This document shows, piece after piece, positions 24,508 through 32,297 of a DNA stretch of 34,910 nt. The number at the start of each line of letters is the position of its first letter. Within the stretch, counting starts at the first letter, position 1. This stretch comes from Caulobacter sp. Its GTDB lineage: Bacteria; Pseudomonadota; Alphaproteobacteria; Caulobacterales; Caulobacteraceae. The translations under genes and the position numbers were made by a program. The notes under the pieces are model-generated. The model made no database searches, was not told where the DNA came from, and saw only the letters and a program-made list of their open reading frames with translations. The stretch is from assembly GCA_019636175.1 (NCBI GenBank), contig JAHBYC010000028.1:1-34910 (forward strand), in the 5' to 3' direction.

Positions 24508-24873
24508 ATGCGCCGCCTCGCCCTTCTCCTCGTCCTGTCGCTGGTCGCCAGCCCGGTCGCCGCGCGCCAGCAGCGCCTGGCCCCGGACGACGGCGCCGGC
24601 GCGGCCCGGGCCGGACTGCGGGCCAGCCAGGACAAGACCGAGCCGGAACCGCCGCCGCCGCTCGACTTCTCGGTCCCGGGCGGAACCTCGACCCTGCCGG
24701 CCAGCCTGGCCTTCACCCGCCCGCTGGCCAGCACCTCGGGCGGGACGCCAAAGACCGGCAACGGCTCGCAATGCCGCACCGCCTGCGCCCAGAGCCACTA
24801 TTTCTGTCTGGCGGCGGAGGACGAGCAGACCTGCAATCCGCAATGGTCGCGCTGCGTCGCCGGCTGTTCCTGA
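24508..24873 (+). CDS. Small secreted protein with six symmetrically spaced cysteines
   Basis: Not recognised by name. The 121-residue product starts MRRLALLLVLSLVASPVAA, a clear signal peptide. A Pro/Thr-rich linker follows (about 40-85), then a C-terminal module with Cys89, 93, 100, 109, 116 and 120. Spacing is 3-6-8-6-3, symmetric about the centre, as expected for a helical hairpin held by disulfides. No catalytic motif is seen. The start lies just after a palindromic CtrA-type site, so expression may be cell-cycle linked. Another frame starting at ATG 24500 is an overlapping shadow. The FMO gene follows after its own promoter. Confidence 0.75.
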   Translation: MRRLALLLVLSLVASPVAARQQRLAPDDGAGAARAGLRASQDKTEPEPPPPLDFSVPGGTSTLPASLAFTRPLASTSGGTPKTGNGSQCRTACAQSHYFCLAAEDEQTCNPQWSRCVAGCS

Positions 24874-24895
24874 GCCGCCTCACGCCACGTCACCG

Positions 24896-24921
24896 TTGAC
24901 GCGCGCGGCAACCGATATAGC
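24896..24921 (+). promoter_or_regulatory. Probable promoter of the FMO gene
   Basis: TTGACG (24896-24901), 14 bases, TATAGC (24916-24921). The short spacer fits the Caulobacter housekeeping pattern. It lies 49 bases before ATG 24971, which has GGGAGA upstream. Confidence 0.5.
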
Positions 24922-24970
24922 CTCACCTGAACAACGATAAGTCAGACCCGACACCTCAGGGAGACGCCGC

Positions 24971-26350
24971 ATGACCGGCCCCAAGACCAGCAAGGCCCTG
25001 CCCACGGCCTGCATCATCGGGGCCGGCTGCTCCGGCTTCACCACCGCCAAGCGTCTGAAGGACGCCGGCGTCCCCTACGACTGCTTCGAGATGTCCGACG
25101 AGATCGGCGGCAACTGGTACTACAAGAACCCCAACGGCATGTCGGCCTGCTACGAGAGCCTGCATATCGACACCAGCAAGTGGCGCCTGGCCTTCGAGGA
25201 CTTTCCGGTGCCGCAGGACTGGCCGGACTTTCCGCACCACGCCCAGCTGTTCCAGTACTTCAAGGACTACGTCGACCACTTCGGCCTGCGCCCGACGATC
25301 ACCTTCAACACCGCCGTGGAGACGGCCGAGCGGACCGCCGAGGGCCTGTGGAAGGTCACCCTCTCCACCGGCGAGACCCGCACCTACGACGTGCTGTTCG
25401 TCTGCAACGGCCATCACTGGAGCCCGCGCATCCCCGACTATCCGGGCGAGTTCGACGGCGCCGCCTTCCACAGCCACGCCTACAGCGACCCCTTCGATCC
25501 GGTCGACATGCGCGGCAAGAACATCGTCGTGGTCGGCATGGGCAATTCGGCCATGGACATCGCCAGCGAGCTGTCCCAGCGGCCGATCGCCAAGAACCTC
25601 TGGGTCTCCGCCCGGCGCGGGGTCTGGGTGCTGCCCAAGTACATGAACGGCAAGCCGGCCGACAAAAGCGCCCTGCCCGCCTGGATGCCCCGCGCTCTGG
25701 GCCAGGCCATGGCCCGCAACGTGATCAAGAAGACGCTGGGCAGGATGGAAGACTACGGTCTGCCCAAGCCGGACCATGAGCCGCTGGAGGCCCACCCGTC
25801 GGTCAGCGGCGAATTCCTGACCCGTGCCGGCTGCGGCGACGTGAAGTTCAAGCCGGCGATCAAGGCGCTGGAGGGAAGGAATGTCCGCTTCGCCGACGAC
25901 AGCGTCGAACAGGTCGACGCCATCGTCTTCGCCACCGGCTACGACATGAAGTTCCCTTTCTTCAGCGATCCGGACCTGCTGCCCGACGCCGAGCATCGCT
26001 TCCCGCTGTTCAAGCGGATGATGAAGCCGGGGATCGACAACCTGTTCTTCATGGGCCTGGCCCAGCCGCTGCCGACCCTGGTCAACTTCGCCGAACAGCA
26101 GAGCAAGCTGGCGGCGGCCTATCTGACCGGCCGCTATCGCCCGCCGGCGAAGGCGGAGATGGAGGCGGTGACCGCCAGGGACGAGGCCTTCTATCTGGGC
26201 CCCTATTACAAGGCCGCCCGCCACACCATCCAGGTCGACTTCAACCACTATGTCGTCGATCTGAAGAAGGAGGTCGCCAAGGGCGAGGCGAGGGCCAGGG
26301 CCTCCGGCTACGCCCTGCCGGTGGCGGCCCGGGCCCGACAGTCGGCCTGA
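24971..26350 (+). CDS. Flavin-containing monooxygenase
   Basis: NADPH- and FAD-dependent monooxygenase acting on soft nucleophiles or, in some members, doing Baeyer-Villiger chemistry. The 459 residues show the FAD motif IIGAGCSGFTTAKRL near residue 16, EIGGNWYYKN, the FMO fingerprint FDGAAFHSHAY (F-x-G-x3-H-x3-Y), the NADP site VVVGMGNSAMDIA, and ATGYD in the C-terminal part. Length fits bacterial FMOs. No membrane anchor is visible. GGGAGA eight bases before ATG 24971 supports the start. It ends four bases before the convergent GFA gene. The substrate is unknown; nearby esterase, OYE and thioesterase genes suggest xenobiotic or lipid metabolism. Confidence 0.92.
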   Translation: MTGPKTSKALPTACIIGAGCSGFTTAKRLKDAGVPYDCFEMSDEIGGNWYYKNPNGMSACYESLHIDTSKWRLAFEDFPVPQDWPDFPHHAQLFQYFKDYVDHFGLRPTITFNTAVETAERTAEGLWKVTLSTGETRTYDVLFVCNGHHWSPRIPDYPGEFDGAAFHSHAYSDPFDPVDMRGKNIVVVGMGNSAMDIASELSQRPIAKNLWVSARRGVWVLPKYMNGKPADKSALPAWMPRALGQAMARNVIKKTLGRMEDYGLPKPDHEPLEAHPSVSGEFLTRAGCGDVKFKPAIKALEGRNVRFADDSVEQVDAIVFATGYDMKFPFFSDPDLLPDAEHRFPLFKRMMKPGIDNLFFMGLAQPLPTLVNFAEQQSKLAAAYLTGRYRPPAKAEMEAVTARDEAFYLGPYYKAARHTIQVDFNHYVVDLKKEVAKGEARARASGYALPVAARARQSA

Positions 26351-26354
26351 GCGG

Positions 26355-26783
26355 TCAGGACCGGTCGGACGCCGCGCCGGTCTGCTGGTCCAGTTGCGGA
26401 ACGCCTTCGGGGAAGACGACCCAGGCCGGCCGGTTCTCGCACCAGACGGCGATGGCCGGCGCCGGAAGGGCGGGATCGCCGAAGCAGCCGACCGGCACCC
26501 CGATCAGGTCCGGCATCAGGCTGACCTCGGTGAGCACGGTCGATCCGCAGGTCGGACAGAAGGTCTGCCGCGCCAGGCCGCCGGACTCGCCGGTCCGTTC
26601 AAAAACCCGCCCTTCCCCGCTCTGCGCCACCAGCGCGGTTCGCGGCCAGCGTCCGATGTGGGAATAGGAGCTGCCGGTCCGCCTCTGGCAGCGGGAGCAG
26701 CAGCAGGCGGTGGTGAACCGGGGCTCCCCCTCGATCGTCAGCGACAGCTGTCCGCACTGGCAACGCGCGGTCCGCCGGGTCAT
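26355..26783 (-). CDS. GFA family zinc protein (CENP-V/GFA domain)
   Basis: A 142-residue member of the family named after glutathione-dependent formaldehyde-activating enzyme; most members have no proven activity. Zinc-binding cysteines appear as Cys8-x-Cys10, a CCCSRC cluster (27-32) followed by QRRTGSSY, and Cys76-x2-Cys79 (FCPTCGS), which is the family pattern. Its ATG (26783-26781) overlaps the TGA of the upstream TetR gene in an ATGA, so the two are translationally coupled in an operon. It may protect against reactive carbonyls linked to the nearby oxidative genes, but that is only inference. Confidence 0.9.
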   Translation of the reverse strand: MTRRTARCQCGQLSLTIEGEPRFTTACCCSRCQRRTGSSYSHIGRWPRTALVAQSGEGRVFERTGESGGLARQTFCPTCGSTVLTEVSLMPDLIGVPVGCFGDPALPAPAIAVWCENRPAWVVFPEGVPQLDQQTGAASDRS

Positions 26784-27424
26784 GCGCCGAACGCCCGCAT
26801 GAAGGCGTCGACATGCAGGCGCAGATAGGCCTCGAGCTCCTCGTGGCCCGATATCGGCACGCCCACGCCGCCGCGGATCAGGGTGATCTGCATGAAGGGG
26901 GCGAAGAACAATCGCACCATCATTGTCGGGTCCTCGCCCGGCTTCAGTTCGCCATTGGCCATGGCCCGGACAAAGGCGGCGGCCAGCAGCTGGAATCCGG
27001 GGGTCAGGACCTGGTCGCGGATCAGGGCGGCGATTTCCGGCCGGCGGCGGGCCTCGTCCATGGCCAGCATCATATAGCCCCGCGCCAGCCCGCCTTCCTG
27101 GATCGCCAGGGTGCGCTGGGCGAAGATGTCCAGCATCTCGCGCAGCGGCCCCTCGAAGGCCCGCACGTCGGCGAACAGCGCCTGGCTGGGGATCAGCAGA
27201 TCCTCTTCGAGGAGGGCCTCGATCAGCCGCGCCTTGCCCGGGAAATAGCGGTAGACCGCCGGCTTGGTGACGCCGACGGCGGCGGCCACCTCGTCCATGC
27301 GGCAGGCGTCGAAGCCCTTTTCCGAAACCAGTGTCCGCGCCGCCGTCAGGATTTCCCGACGCCGTCTGCCGCCCCGCTCTGTCAGCGAGTCAGCTCCCTC
27401 ATTGAGCGCAACCGGCCCCGTCAT
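26780..27424 (-). CDS. TetR family transcriptional regulator (A)
   Basis: A 214-residue repressor with an N-terminal helix-turn-helix: RREILTAARTLVSEKGFDACRMDEVAAAV then GVTKPAVYRYFPGKARLIEAL (about 23-70), typical of TetR, followed by an all-helical ligand domain. The ligand is unknown. ATG 27424 is preferred; the frame stays open upstream to 27538, but those codons fall in the divergent control region. It is coupled to the GFA gene downstream and diverges from another TetR gene over 135 bases, so it may regulate both directions. No single strong operator dyad is evident in that gap, apart from TTCGCGAA at 27528-27535. Confidence 0.9.
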   Translation of the reverse strand: MTGPVALNEGADSLTERGGRRRREILTAARTLVSEKGFDACRMDEVAAAVGVTKPAVYRYFPGKARLIEALLEEDLLIPSQALFADVRAFEGPLREMLDIFAQRTLAIQEGGLARGYMMLAMDEARRRPEIAALIRDQVLTPGFQLLAAAFVRAMANGELKPGEDPTMMVRLFFAPFMQITLIRGGVGVPISGHEELEAYLRLHVDAFMRAFGA

Positions 27425-27559
27425 CCTTGCCACAGCCCCTGCCGGTCGAGCGCCGGCCGAAACGCACCATACCCTGAACAGGAATGAAGCGTGAGTCGTC
27501 TGTCGGACCCCTCGCAAATCCTTTTCGCGAAGGGCCAAGGCCTGCTAGCTTCGGGCGTG

Positions 27560-28186
27560 ATGAGTCCGACCACTGTCCTTTCCACCGGCAAACGGGAGCA
27601 GACAAAGCTCGCCAACCGCCAGGCCATTCTCGATGCGGCCAGGGGCGTCTTCGCCGAGATGGGCTACGAGACCGCCACGGTGCGCGACATCGTCCGCCGC
27701 ACCGGCCTGTCGGTGGGGGCCTTCTACAACTACTTCCGGTCCCGCGACGAGGTGTTCGAGGCCCTGGCCGACGACGGCGCCCGCCGTTTCCGGCCGATCC
27801 TGCGGGCCTGCTGGGAGCAGGCGGACAGTTTCGAGGGCTATCTGCGCGGCGCGATCCAGGCCTATTACGATTTCGTCGCCGACGAGCACGCCAGCTGGCA
27901 GTCGCAGCGGCCGCTGGACGAGCGTCACCCGCATGTCAGCATCCAGACCCCGGAAATGGAGCGGGTCTTCGAGGAGGTGCGCGACGCCTTCGCCCTGGCT
28001 ATCGAAAAGGGCGGCGCGCCCCGGGTCGACGCCGACTATCTGGCCGCCGCCTGTATCGCCATCGCCCGCGAGGTGGGCGAACGGATGTTGCGCCGCCGGC
28101 CGATCGACACCCGCTCCGCCTGCAACTTCGCTGTCAGCCTGATCCTCGGCGGCCTCCCAGCCCTGCCCCGGCTCGCGCAGCCCTAA
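27560..28186 (+). CDS. TetR family transcriptional regulator (B)
   Basis: A 208-residue regulator. The DNA-binding domain reads NRQAILDAARGVFAEMGYETATVRDIV then RRTGLSVGAFYNYFRSRDEVFEAL, a canonical TetR helix-turn-helix, followed by a helical effector domain of the type with a C-terminal dimer region. ATG 27560 (or GTG 27557) is chosen over GTG 27491, which adds a non-conserved tail. GCTAGC at 27545-27550 could be a -10 very close to the start, implying a near-leaderless message. The HSL-type hydrolase follows 11 bases downstream, so the pair is probably one operon and the hydrolase a likely target. Confidence 0.9.
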   Translation: MSPTTVLSTGKREQTKLANRQAILDAARGVFAEMGYETATVRDIVRRTGLSVGAFYNYFRSRDEVFEALADDGARRFRPILRACWEQADSFEGYLRGAIQAYYDFVADEHASWQSQRPLDERHPHVSIQTPEMERVFEEVRDAFALAIEKGGAPRVDADYLAAACIAIAREVGERMLRRRPIDTRSACNFAVSLILGGLPALPRLAQP

Positions 28187-28197
28187 GGAAACCCGCC

Positions 28198-29259
28198 ATG
28201 GCCGACCCGGGCGTTCAGAAGTTCATTCTCAAGACTCTTCTGTCGCTGCCGGCGCCGGTGCTGCGGCTGCTCAGCGGCGGGGCGGCGGTCTATCAGGGCG
28301 GTCGCACCCTGGACCCCCGTTTCCAGTTCCTCGCCGCCGGGGCCCGCAACATGCCGGCCATGTCGACCCTCAGCCCCCAGGACGCCCGCGCCGCCAGCGC
28401 CCAGGGCCTGGCCATGATGACCGGCAAGGTCGAGCCGGGGGTGCGGATCGAGACCCTGACCCTGCCGGGCGCGTCCGGCGATCTTCGCGCCCGGGCCTAT
28501 CGGCCCGCCGACCAGGACGCGGACGCGCCCCTGCTGGTCTTCGCCCATTTCGGCGGCGGGGTGATCGGCGACCTCGACACCTGCCATGCCTTCTGTTCGA
28601 TCCTCGCCAGCCTGGCCCGCTGCCCGGTGCTGTCGGTCGACTACAGCCTGGCCCCCGAGCACCGCTTTCCCGCCGGGCTGGAGGACATGCTGGCCGCCTG
28701 GCGCTGGGCCCGGGACCATGCCGAACGCTTCGGCGCCGCGCCGGGCCGACTGGCCATCGGCGGGGACTCCATGGGCGGCAACTTCGCGGCCATCATCGCC
28801 CAGGAGATGAAGCGCGCCGGCGAGCCGCAGCCGGTGCTGCAGCTGCTGATCTACCCGGCCGTCGACGTGGCCAGCGAGACCCAGTCGATGACCACCTATG
28901 CCGACGCCTATCCGCTGTCGCGCGACACCATGACCTGGTTCATGGACCACTACATGGGCCCCGAGGCCGATCCCGCCGACCCGCGCCTGTCGCCGATCCG
29001 CGCCGAGGACCTGTCTGGCCTGGCGCCGGCCATCGTCGTCACCGCCGGCTTCGACCCGCTCAACGACCAGGGCGAGGCCTACGCCCGCAAGCTGAAGGCC
29101 GCCGGGGTTCCGACCCTCTACCGCTGCTACGACGCCCTGGCCCATGGCTTCACCGCCTTCACCGGCGCCATCCCCTCCGCCGACATCGCCTGCCGCGAGA
29201 TCGCCGGCCTGGTGCGGGAGGCCTTCGCGGGCAAGCTGGCCGGAACCCAAACCCCCTGA
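28198..29259 (+). CDS. Alpha/beta hydrolase of the hormone-sensitive lipase family
   Basis: Probable carboxylesterase/lipase for short acyl esters. The 354 residues contain the nucleophile motif GGDSMGGN (Ser191), acid Asp286 in TAGFDPLND, and His316 in LAHGF, with the family DYSLAPEHRFPAG block. The oxyanion motif is altered: the usual HGGGW before VIGDLDT reads His117-Phe-Gly-Gly-Gly here. About 40 extra N-terminal residues form a cap. There is no export signal. ATG 28198 has GGAAA-type purines upstream and lies 11 bases after the TetR gene. It is followed after 20 bases by the DUF1003 gene. Confidence 0.92.
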   Translation: MADPGVQKFILKTLLSLPAPVLRLLSGGAAVYQGGRTLDPRFQFLAAGARNMPAMSTLSPQDARAASAQGLAMMTGKVEPGVRIETLTLPGASGDLRARAYRPADQDADAPLLVFAHFGGGVIGDLDTCHAFCSILASLARCPVLSVDYSLAPEHRFPAGLEDMLAAWRWARDHAERFGAAPGRLAIGGDSMGGNFAAIIAQEMKRAGEPQPVLQLLIYPAVDVASETQSMTTYADAYPLSRDTMTWFMDHYMGPEADPADPRLSPIRAEDLSGLAPAIVVTAGFDPLNDQGEAYARKLKAAGVPTLYRCYDALAHGFTAFTGAIPSADIACREIAGLVREAFAGKLAGTQTP

Positions 29260-29279
29260 TCGCCGCCGGAGCGCGCGCC

Positions 29280-29846
29280 ATGAAGGCTCTGTCCCTCTCC
29301 CCCGACGAGGCGGCCAACGCGCTGCTCGGTCGTTCCATCGCCGAGCTGTCGCCGGAAGAGGCCACCGTCATCCAGCGGATCATCGAGCGGGAGTCGATTT
29401 CCCGCGACATGTCCCGGCGCGACAGGGACGACCAGACCTTTGGCCAGTGGCTGGCCGACCGGGTGGCGGCCGTCGGCGGATCGTGGGGCTTCATCATCGC
29501 CTTCGGGGTCATCCTGGCGGCCTGGGTCGGTCTCAACACCATCGGCCTGGTCCGCATCGGCCAGAAGGCTTTCGACCCCTACCCCTTCATCTTCCTCAAT
29601 CTGATGCTGTCGATGCTGGCCGCCATCCAGGCGCCGATCATCATGATGAGCCAGAACCGCCAGGCCGAGAAAGACCGCGAGGCCGCCCGCCATGACTATG
29701 AGGTCAACCTCAAGGCCGAGCTGGAGATCATGCGCCTGCATGAAAAGCTGGACGCCCTGCGCGACCGCGACCTGGCGGCGATGATGCGCCAGCAGATCGA
29801 GCTGCTGGAAGAGATCCGCGCCGATCGCCGCCCGGCCGGCGGCTGA
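29280..29846 (+). CDS. DUF1003 family membrane protein
   Basis: A 188-residue protein with two central membrane segments: WGFIIAFGVILAAWVGLNTI (about 69-88) and FIFLNLMLSMLAAIQAPIIMM (about 103-123), then SQNRQAEKDR. This pattern, plus the following long polar helix (LKAELEIMRLHEKLDALRDRD, probably coiled coil), is the DUF1003 family. The function of the family is not established. It is the third gene of the TetR-B/hydrolase unit, 20 bases downstream, so it may be a membrane accessory of that operon or merely co-transcribed. Confidence 0.88.
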   Translation: MKALSLSPDEAANALLGRSIAELSPEEATVIQRIIERESISRDMSRRDRDDQTFGQWLADRVAAVGGSWGFIIAFGVILAAWVGLNTIGLVRIGQKAFDPYPFIFLNLMLSMLAAIQAPIIMMSQNRQAEKDREAARHDYEVNLKAELEIMRLHEKLDALRDRDLAAMMRQQIELLEEIRADRRPAGG

Positions 29847-29919
29847 GGCCGGCGCCAGAATTCCTCTGTTTCCTGACCCTGCGTCGCCCGGCTATCAGGG
29901 GCCCGTTCAGGAGCCCCGC

Positions 29920-31014
29920 ATGACCGATCTTTCGACCCTCTTCCAGCCGCTGACCTTCGCCCACGGCCCGTCCATGAAGAACCGGCTGATGCTGGCGCCG
30001 CTGACCAATCTGCAAAGCCATGTCGACGGGACGATGTCGGAGGACGAGTTCAACTGGCTGGTCAAGCGGGCCGAGGGCGGCTTTGGCCTGACCATGACCT
30101 GCGCGGCCCATGTCCAGCGCATCGGCCAGGGCTTTCCCGGACAGCTGGGCGTGTGGTCCGACGACCATCTGCCCGGCCTCACCCGCCTGGCCGCGGCTAT
30201 CAAGGCCAACGACAGCCTGGCGGTGATCCAGCTGCATCACGCCGGCATGCGCTCGCCCAAGGACATCATCGGCGAGGCGCCGGTCTGCCCGTCAGACAAT
30301 GAGGAGTTCGGCGCCCGCGCCCTCACCGGCGAAGAGGTCGAGCAGCTGCGCGACGACTTCATCACCGCCGCGGTCCGGGCCAAGACCGCCGGCTTCGACG
30401 GGGTCGAGATCCACGGCGCCCACGGCTACATCCTCTGTCAGTTCCTCAGCCCCGAGATCAATCTGCGCGACGACCAGTGGGGCGGCTCGCTGGACAATCG
30501 CGGCCGGCTGATCCGCGAGATCCTCGACGGGGTGCGCGACCGCTGCGGCCCGGACTTCCAGATCGGCCTGCGGCTGTCGCCCGAGCGTTTCGGCCTGCAG
30601 CTGGCCGAGATCCGCGACTTCGCCGCCGCCCTGATGGCCGAAAACGCCATGGACTACCTCGACATGAGCCTGTGGGACATCGCCAAGGCGCCCAACGAGG
30701 AAGCCTTCCAGGGTCGCAGCCTGATGAGCGTCTTCACCGAACTGCCGCGCGGAAACGTCCGCCTCGGCGTCGCCGGCAAGGTGATGAGCCCCGCCACCGC
30801 CGCCCAGGCCCTGGCCGACGGGGCCGATTTCGTGCTGCTGGGCCGGGCCGCCATCCTGCATCACGACTGGCCGTTGCTGGCCGCCCGGGACCCGGCCTTC
30901 GCGCCGGTCAGCCTGCCGGTCACCCGGGCCCATCTGCGGGCCGAGGGCCTGGGCCCGGCCTTCGTCGACTACATGGCCGGCTGGAAGGGCTTCGTCGCCG
31001 AAGACGCCGCCTGA
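29920..31014 (+). CDS. NADH:flavin oxidoreductase, old yellow enzyme family
   Basis: FMN-dependent TIM-barrel reductase of activated alkenes. The 364 residues begin FQPLTFAHGPSMKNRLMLAPLTN, then VIQLHHAGMRS, and the family block FDGVEIHGAHGYILCQFLSPEINLR followed by DDQWGGSLDNRGRLIREI; the barrel closes with FVLLGRAAI for FMN phosphate. No C-terminal iron-sulfur domain, so it is the short form. CAGGAG seven bases before ATG 29920 fixes the start. A GCTATC 21 bases upstream could be a -10. With the CurA-type reductase elsewhere in the window, this makes two ene-reductases. Confidence 0.93.
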   Translation: MTDLSTLFQPLTFAHGPSMKNRLMLAPLTNLQSHVDGTMSEDEFNWLVKRAEGGFGLTMTCAAHVQRIGQGFPGQLGVWSDDHLPGLTRLAAAIKANDSLAVIQLHHAGMRSPKDIIGEAPVCPSDNEEFGARALTGEEVEQLRDDFITAAVRAKTAGFDGVEIHGAHGYILCQFLSPEINLRDDQWGGSLDNRGRLIREILDGVRDRCGPDFQIGLRLSPERFGLQLAEIRDFAAALMAENAMDYLDMSLWDIAKAPNEEAFQGRSLMSVFTELPRGNVRLGVAGKVMSPATAAQALADGADFVLLGRAAILHHDWPLLAARDPAFAPVSLPVTRAHLRAEGLGPAFVDYMAGWKGFVAEDAA

Positions 31015-31096
31015 GCCGCGCCAGGGCCGCATCGCCCTTGTCCCACGGGTTGCGATTGACTACGCACGACCCTCGTTCCAACGACAAAGACCCGCC

Positions 31097-31909
31097 ATGA
31101 CCTCCTTCACCACCCTGATGGCCCAGCTAGCCGACAAGCCGGACGGTTCCTCCCTGACCGTGACCGAGGACTGGACCCAGGGCCGGACCCTGTTCGGCGG
31201 CATCTCGGCGGCTTTCTGCGTCAAGGCCGGGGAGCGGGCGGCCGGCGAGGACGCCCCGCCGCTGCGCTCGGCCCAGTTCGCCTTCATCGGCCCGGCCTCC
31301 GGGCCCCTGCGGCTGTCGACGCAGGTGTTACGACGCGGCAAGTCGACGGTCTTTGTCGAGGCCGACCTGCACGGCGAGGCGGGCATCGCCACCCGCGCCC
31401 TGCTGACCTTCGGCGCGGCCCGGGCCAGCGCCATCGACGACGAGGACCTGGCCGCCCCGACCGCCCTTTCGCCCGACGACTGCCCGTCGCTGCACGGCAA
31501 GCCGGGCCAGGGGCCCAGCTTCGTCGCCAACTTCGAGATTCGCCCCGCCGACGGGGTGGCCATCTTCAGCCGCGAAGCCCGCGAGGCCGACAACCGTCCC
31601 GACCTACTGCTCTGGGCCCGTCACCGCGACCCTGACGCCGGCATGGGCCCGGCCGCCCTGATCGCCCTGTCCGACACCCCGCCGCCCGCCGCAGTGCGGC
31701 TGATGAAGACCTCGGCCCCGATCAGCACCATGACCTGGATGATCGACATCCTCGACCCGCCGCCCCTGGCCGGGGACGACGGCTGGCGGCTGCTGCGCAG
31801 CACCGCCGAGGTCACCCGCCACGGCTATTCCAGCCAGGCCATGACCCTTTGGGACCAGGCCGGCCGGCCGTTGATCATCGGCCGGCAGAACGTGGCGGTG
31901 TTTGGGTAG
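31097..31909 (+). CDS. Acyl-CoA thioesterase-like protein (double hotdog)
   Basis: A 270-residue protein of the TesB-like/4HBT_3 type that probably hydrolyses acyl-CoA. Features are the N-terminal WTQGRTLFGGISAAFCVKAG (the helix and Gly-rich turn of the first hotdog), STVFVEADLHGEAGIATRALLTFG, a second hotdog starting near FEIRPADG, and a final GYSSQAMTLWDQAGRPLIIGRQN with the family-type C-terminal strands. ATG 31097 follows the OYE gene by 82 bases. A TTGACT at about 31057 could be a -35, but no good -10 follows. It is the last gene before the repeat-rich gap. Confidence 0.87.
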   Translation: MTSFTTLMAQLADKPDGSSLTVTEDWTQGRTLFGGISAAFCVKAGERAAGEDAPPLRSAQFAFIGPASGPLRLSTQVLRRGKSTVFVEADLHGEAGIATRALLTFGAARASAIDDEDLAAPTALSPDDCPSLHGKPGQGPSFVANFEIRPADGVAIFSREAREADNRPDLLLWARHRDPDAGMGPAALIALSDTPPPAAVRLMKTSAPISTMTWMIDILDPPPLAGDDGWRLLRSTAEVTRHGYSSQAMTLWDQAGRPLIIGRQNVAVFG

Positions 31910-31998
31910 GTCGGGAGTCAACGAGCCCCGGCTCCGCTCATACCGGCGGCGCTGTTTGGTCAAAGGGCTGACGTCCTGCCCCCCCCAACCAACCGTCA

Positions 31999-32099
31999 CC
32001 CCCGGACTTGTTCCGGGGGGCCATAGACTCAGGCTTCTGAGGATTGCTCTCAGCCGGTCCGACGCCCGCGCGTATGGATCACCGGAACAAGTCCGGTGA
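31999..32099. repeat. Pair of inverted palindromic repeats (BIME-like)
   Basis: CCCCCGGA-CTTGT-TCCGGGGG (31999-32019) and TCACCGGA-ACAAG-TCCGGTGA (32079-32099) are hairpins with 8-bp stems. Their 15-base cores are reverse complements of each other, loops included, so they lie head to head as in bacterial interspersed mosaic elements. They lie between the thioesterase and RTX genes, in the 388-base gap 31910-32297 that holds no gene. Confidence 0.75.
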
Positions 32100-32139
32100 G
32101 GACGGACGTGGAGGGGGGCAGTGCAGACGATCGCTTTCC

Positions 32140-32173
32140 GTCATCCCGGACGCCCGCAGGGCGAGCCGGGACC
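32140..32173. repeat. Alphaproteobacterial-style REP palindrome (TCATCCCGG type)
   Basis: GTCATCCCGG...GCCGGGACCCA with nested stems CCCGG (32145-32149)/CCGGG (32166-32170) and GCCC (32152-32155)/GGGC (32159-32162). This motif style (GTCATCCCGGAC...CCGGGACCCA) is common between genes in alphaproteobacteria. Confidence 0.65.
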
Positions 32174-32231
32174 CAGCTTCAGCCACCCAGTCGGACAATC
32201 CATCCTGAATCGTCCGCGCTCAGGCGGATGG

Positions 32232-32249
32232 CCCCGGCCTTCGCCGGGG
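32232..32249. repeat. CCCCGGC-CTTC-GCCGGGG hairpin repeat
   Basis: A perfect 7-bp stem with a CTTC loop, 48 bases beyond the RTX stop. It may serve as the 3' hairpin of the minus-strand RTX transcript, but no T-run is present. It also looks like a common interspersed palindrome. Confidence 0.55.
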
Positions 32250-32297
32250 TGAGCGGACGGGTGGCTCAAGTCCGCAGCGGCGGCGAACCAGCCCCCC

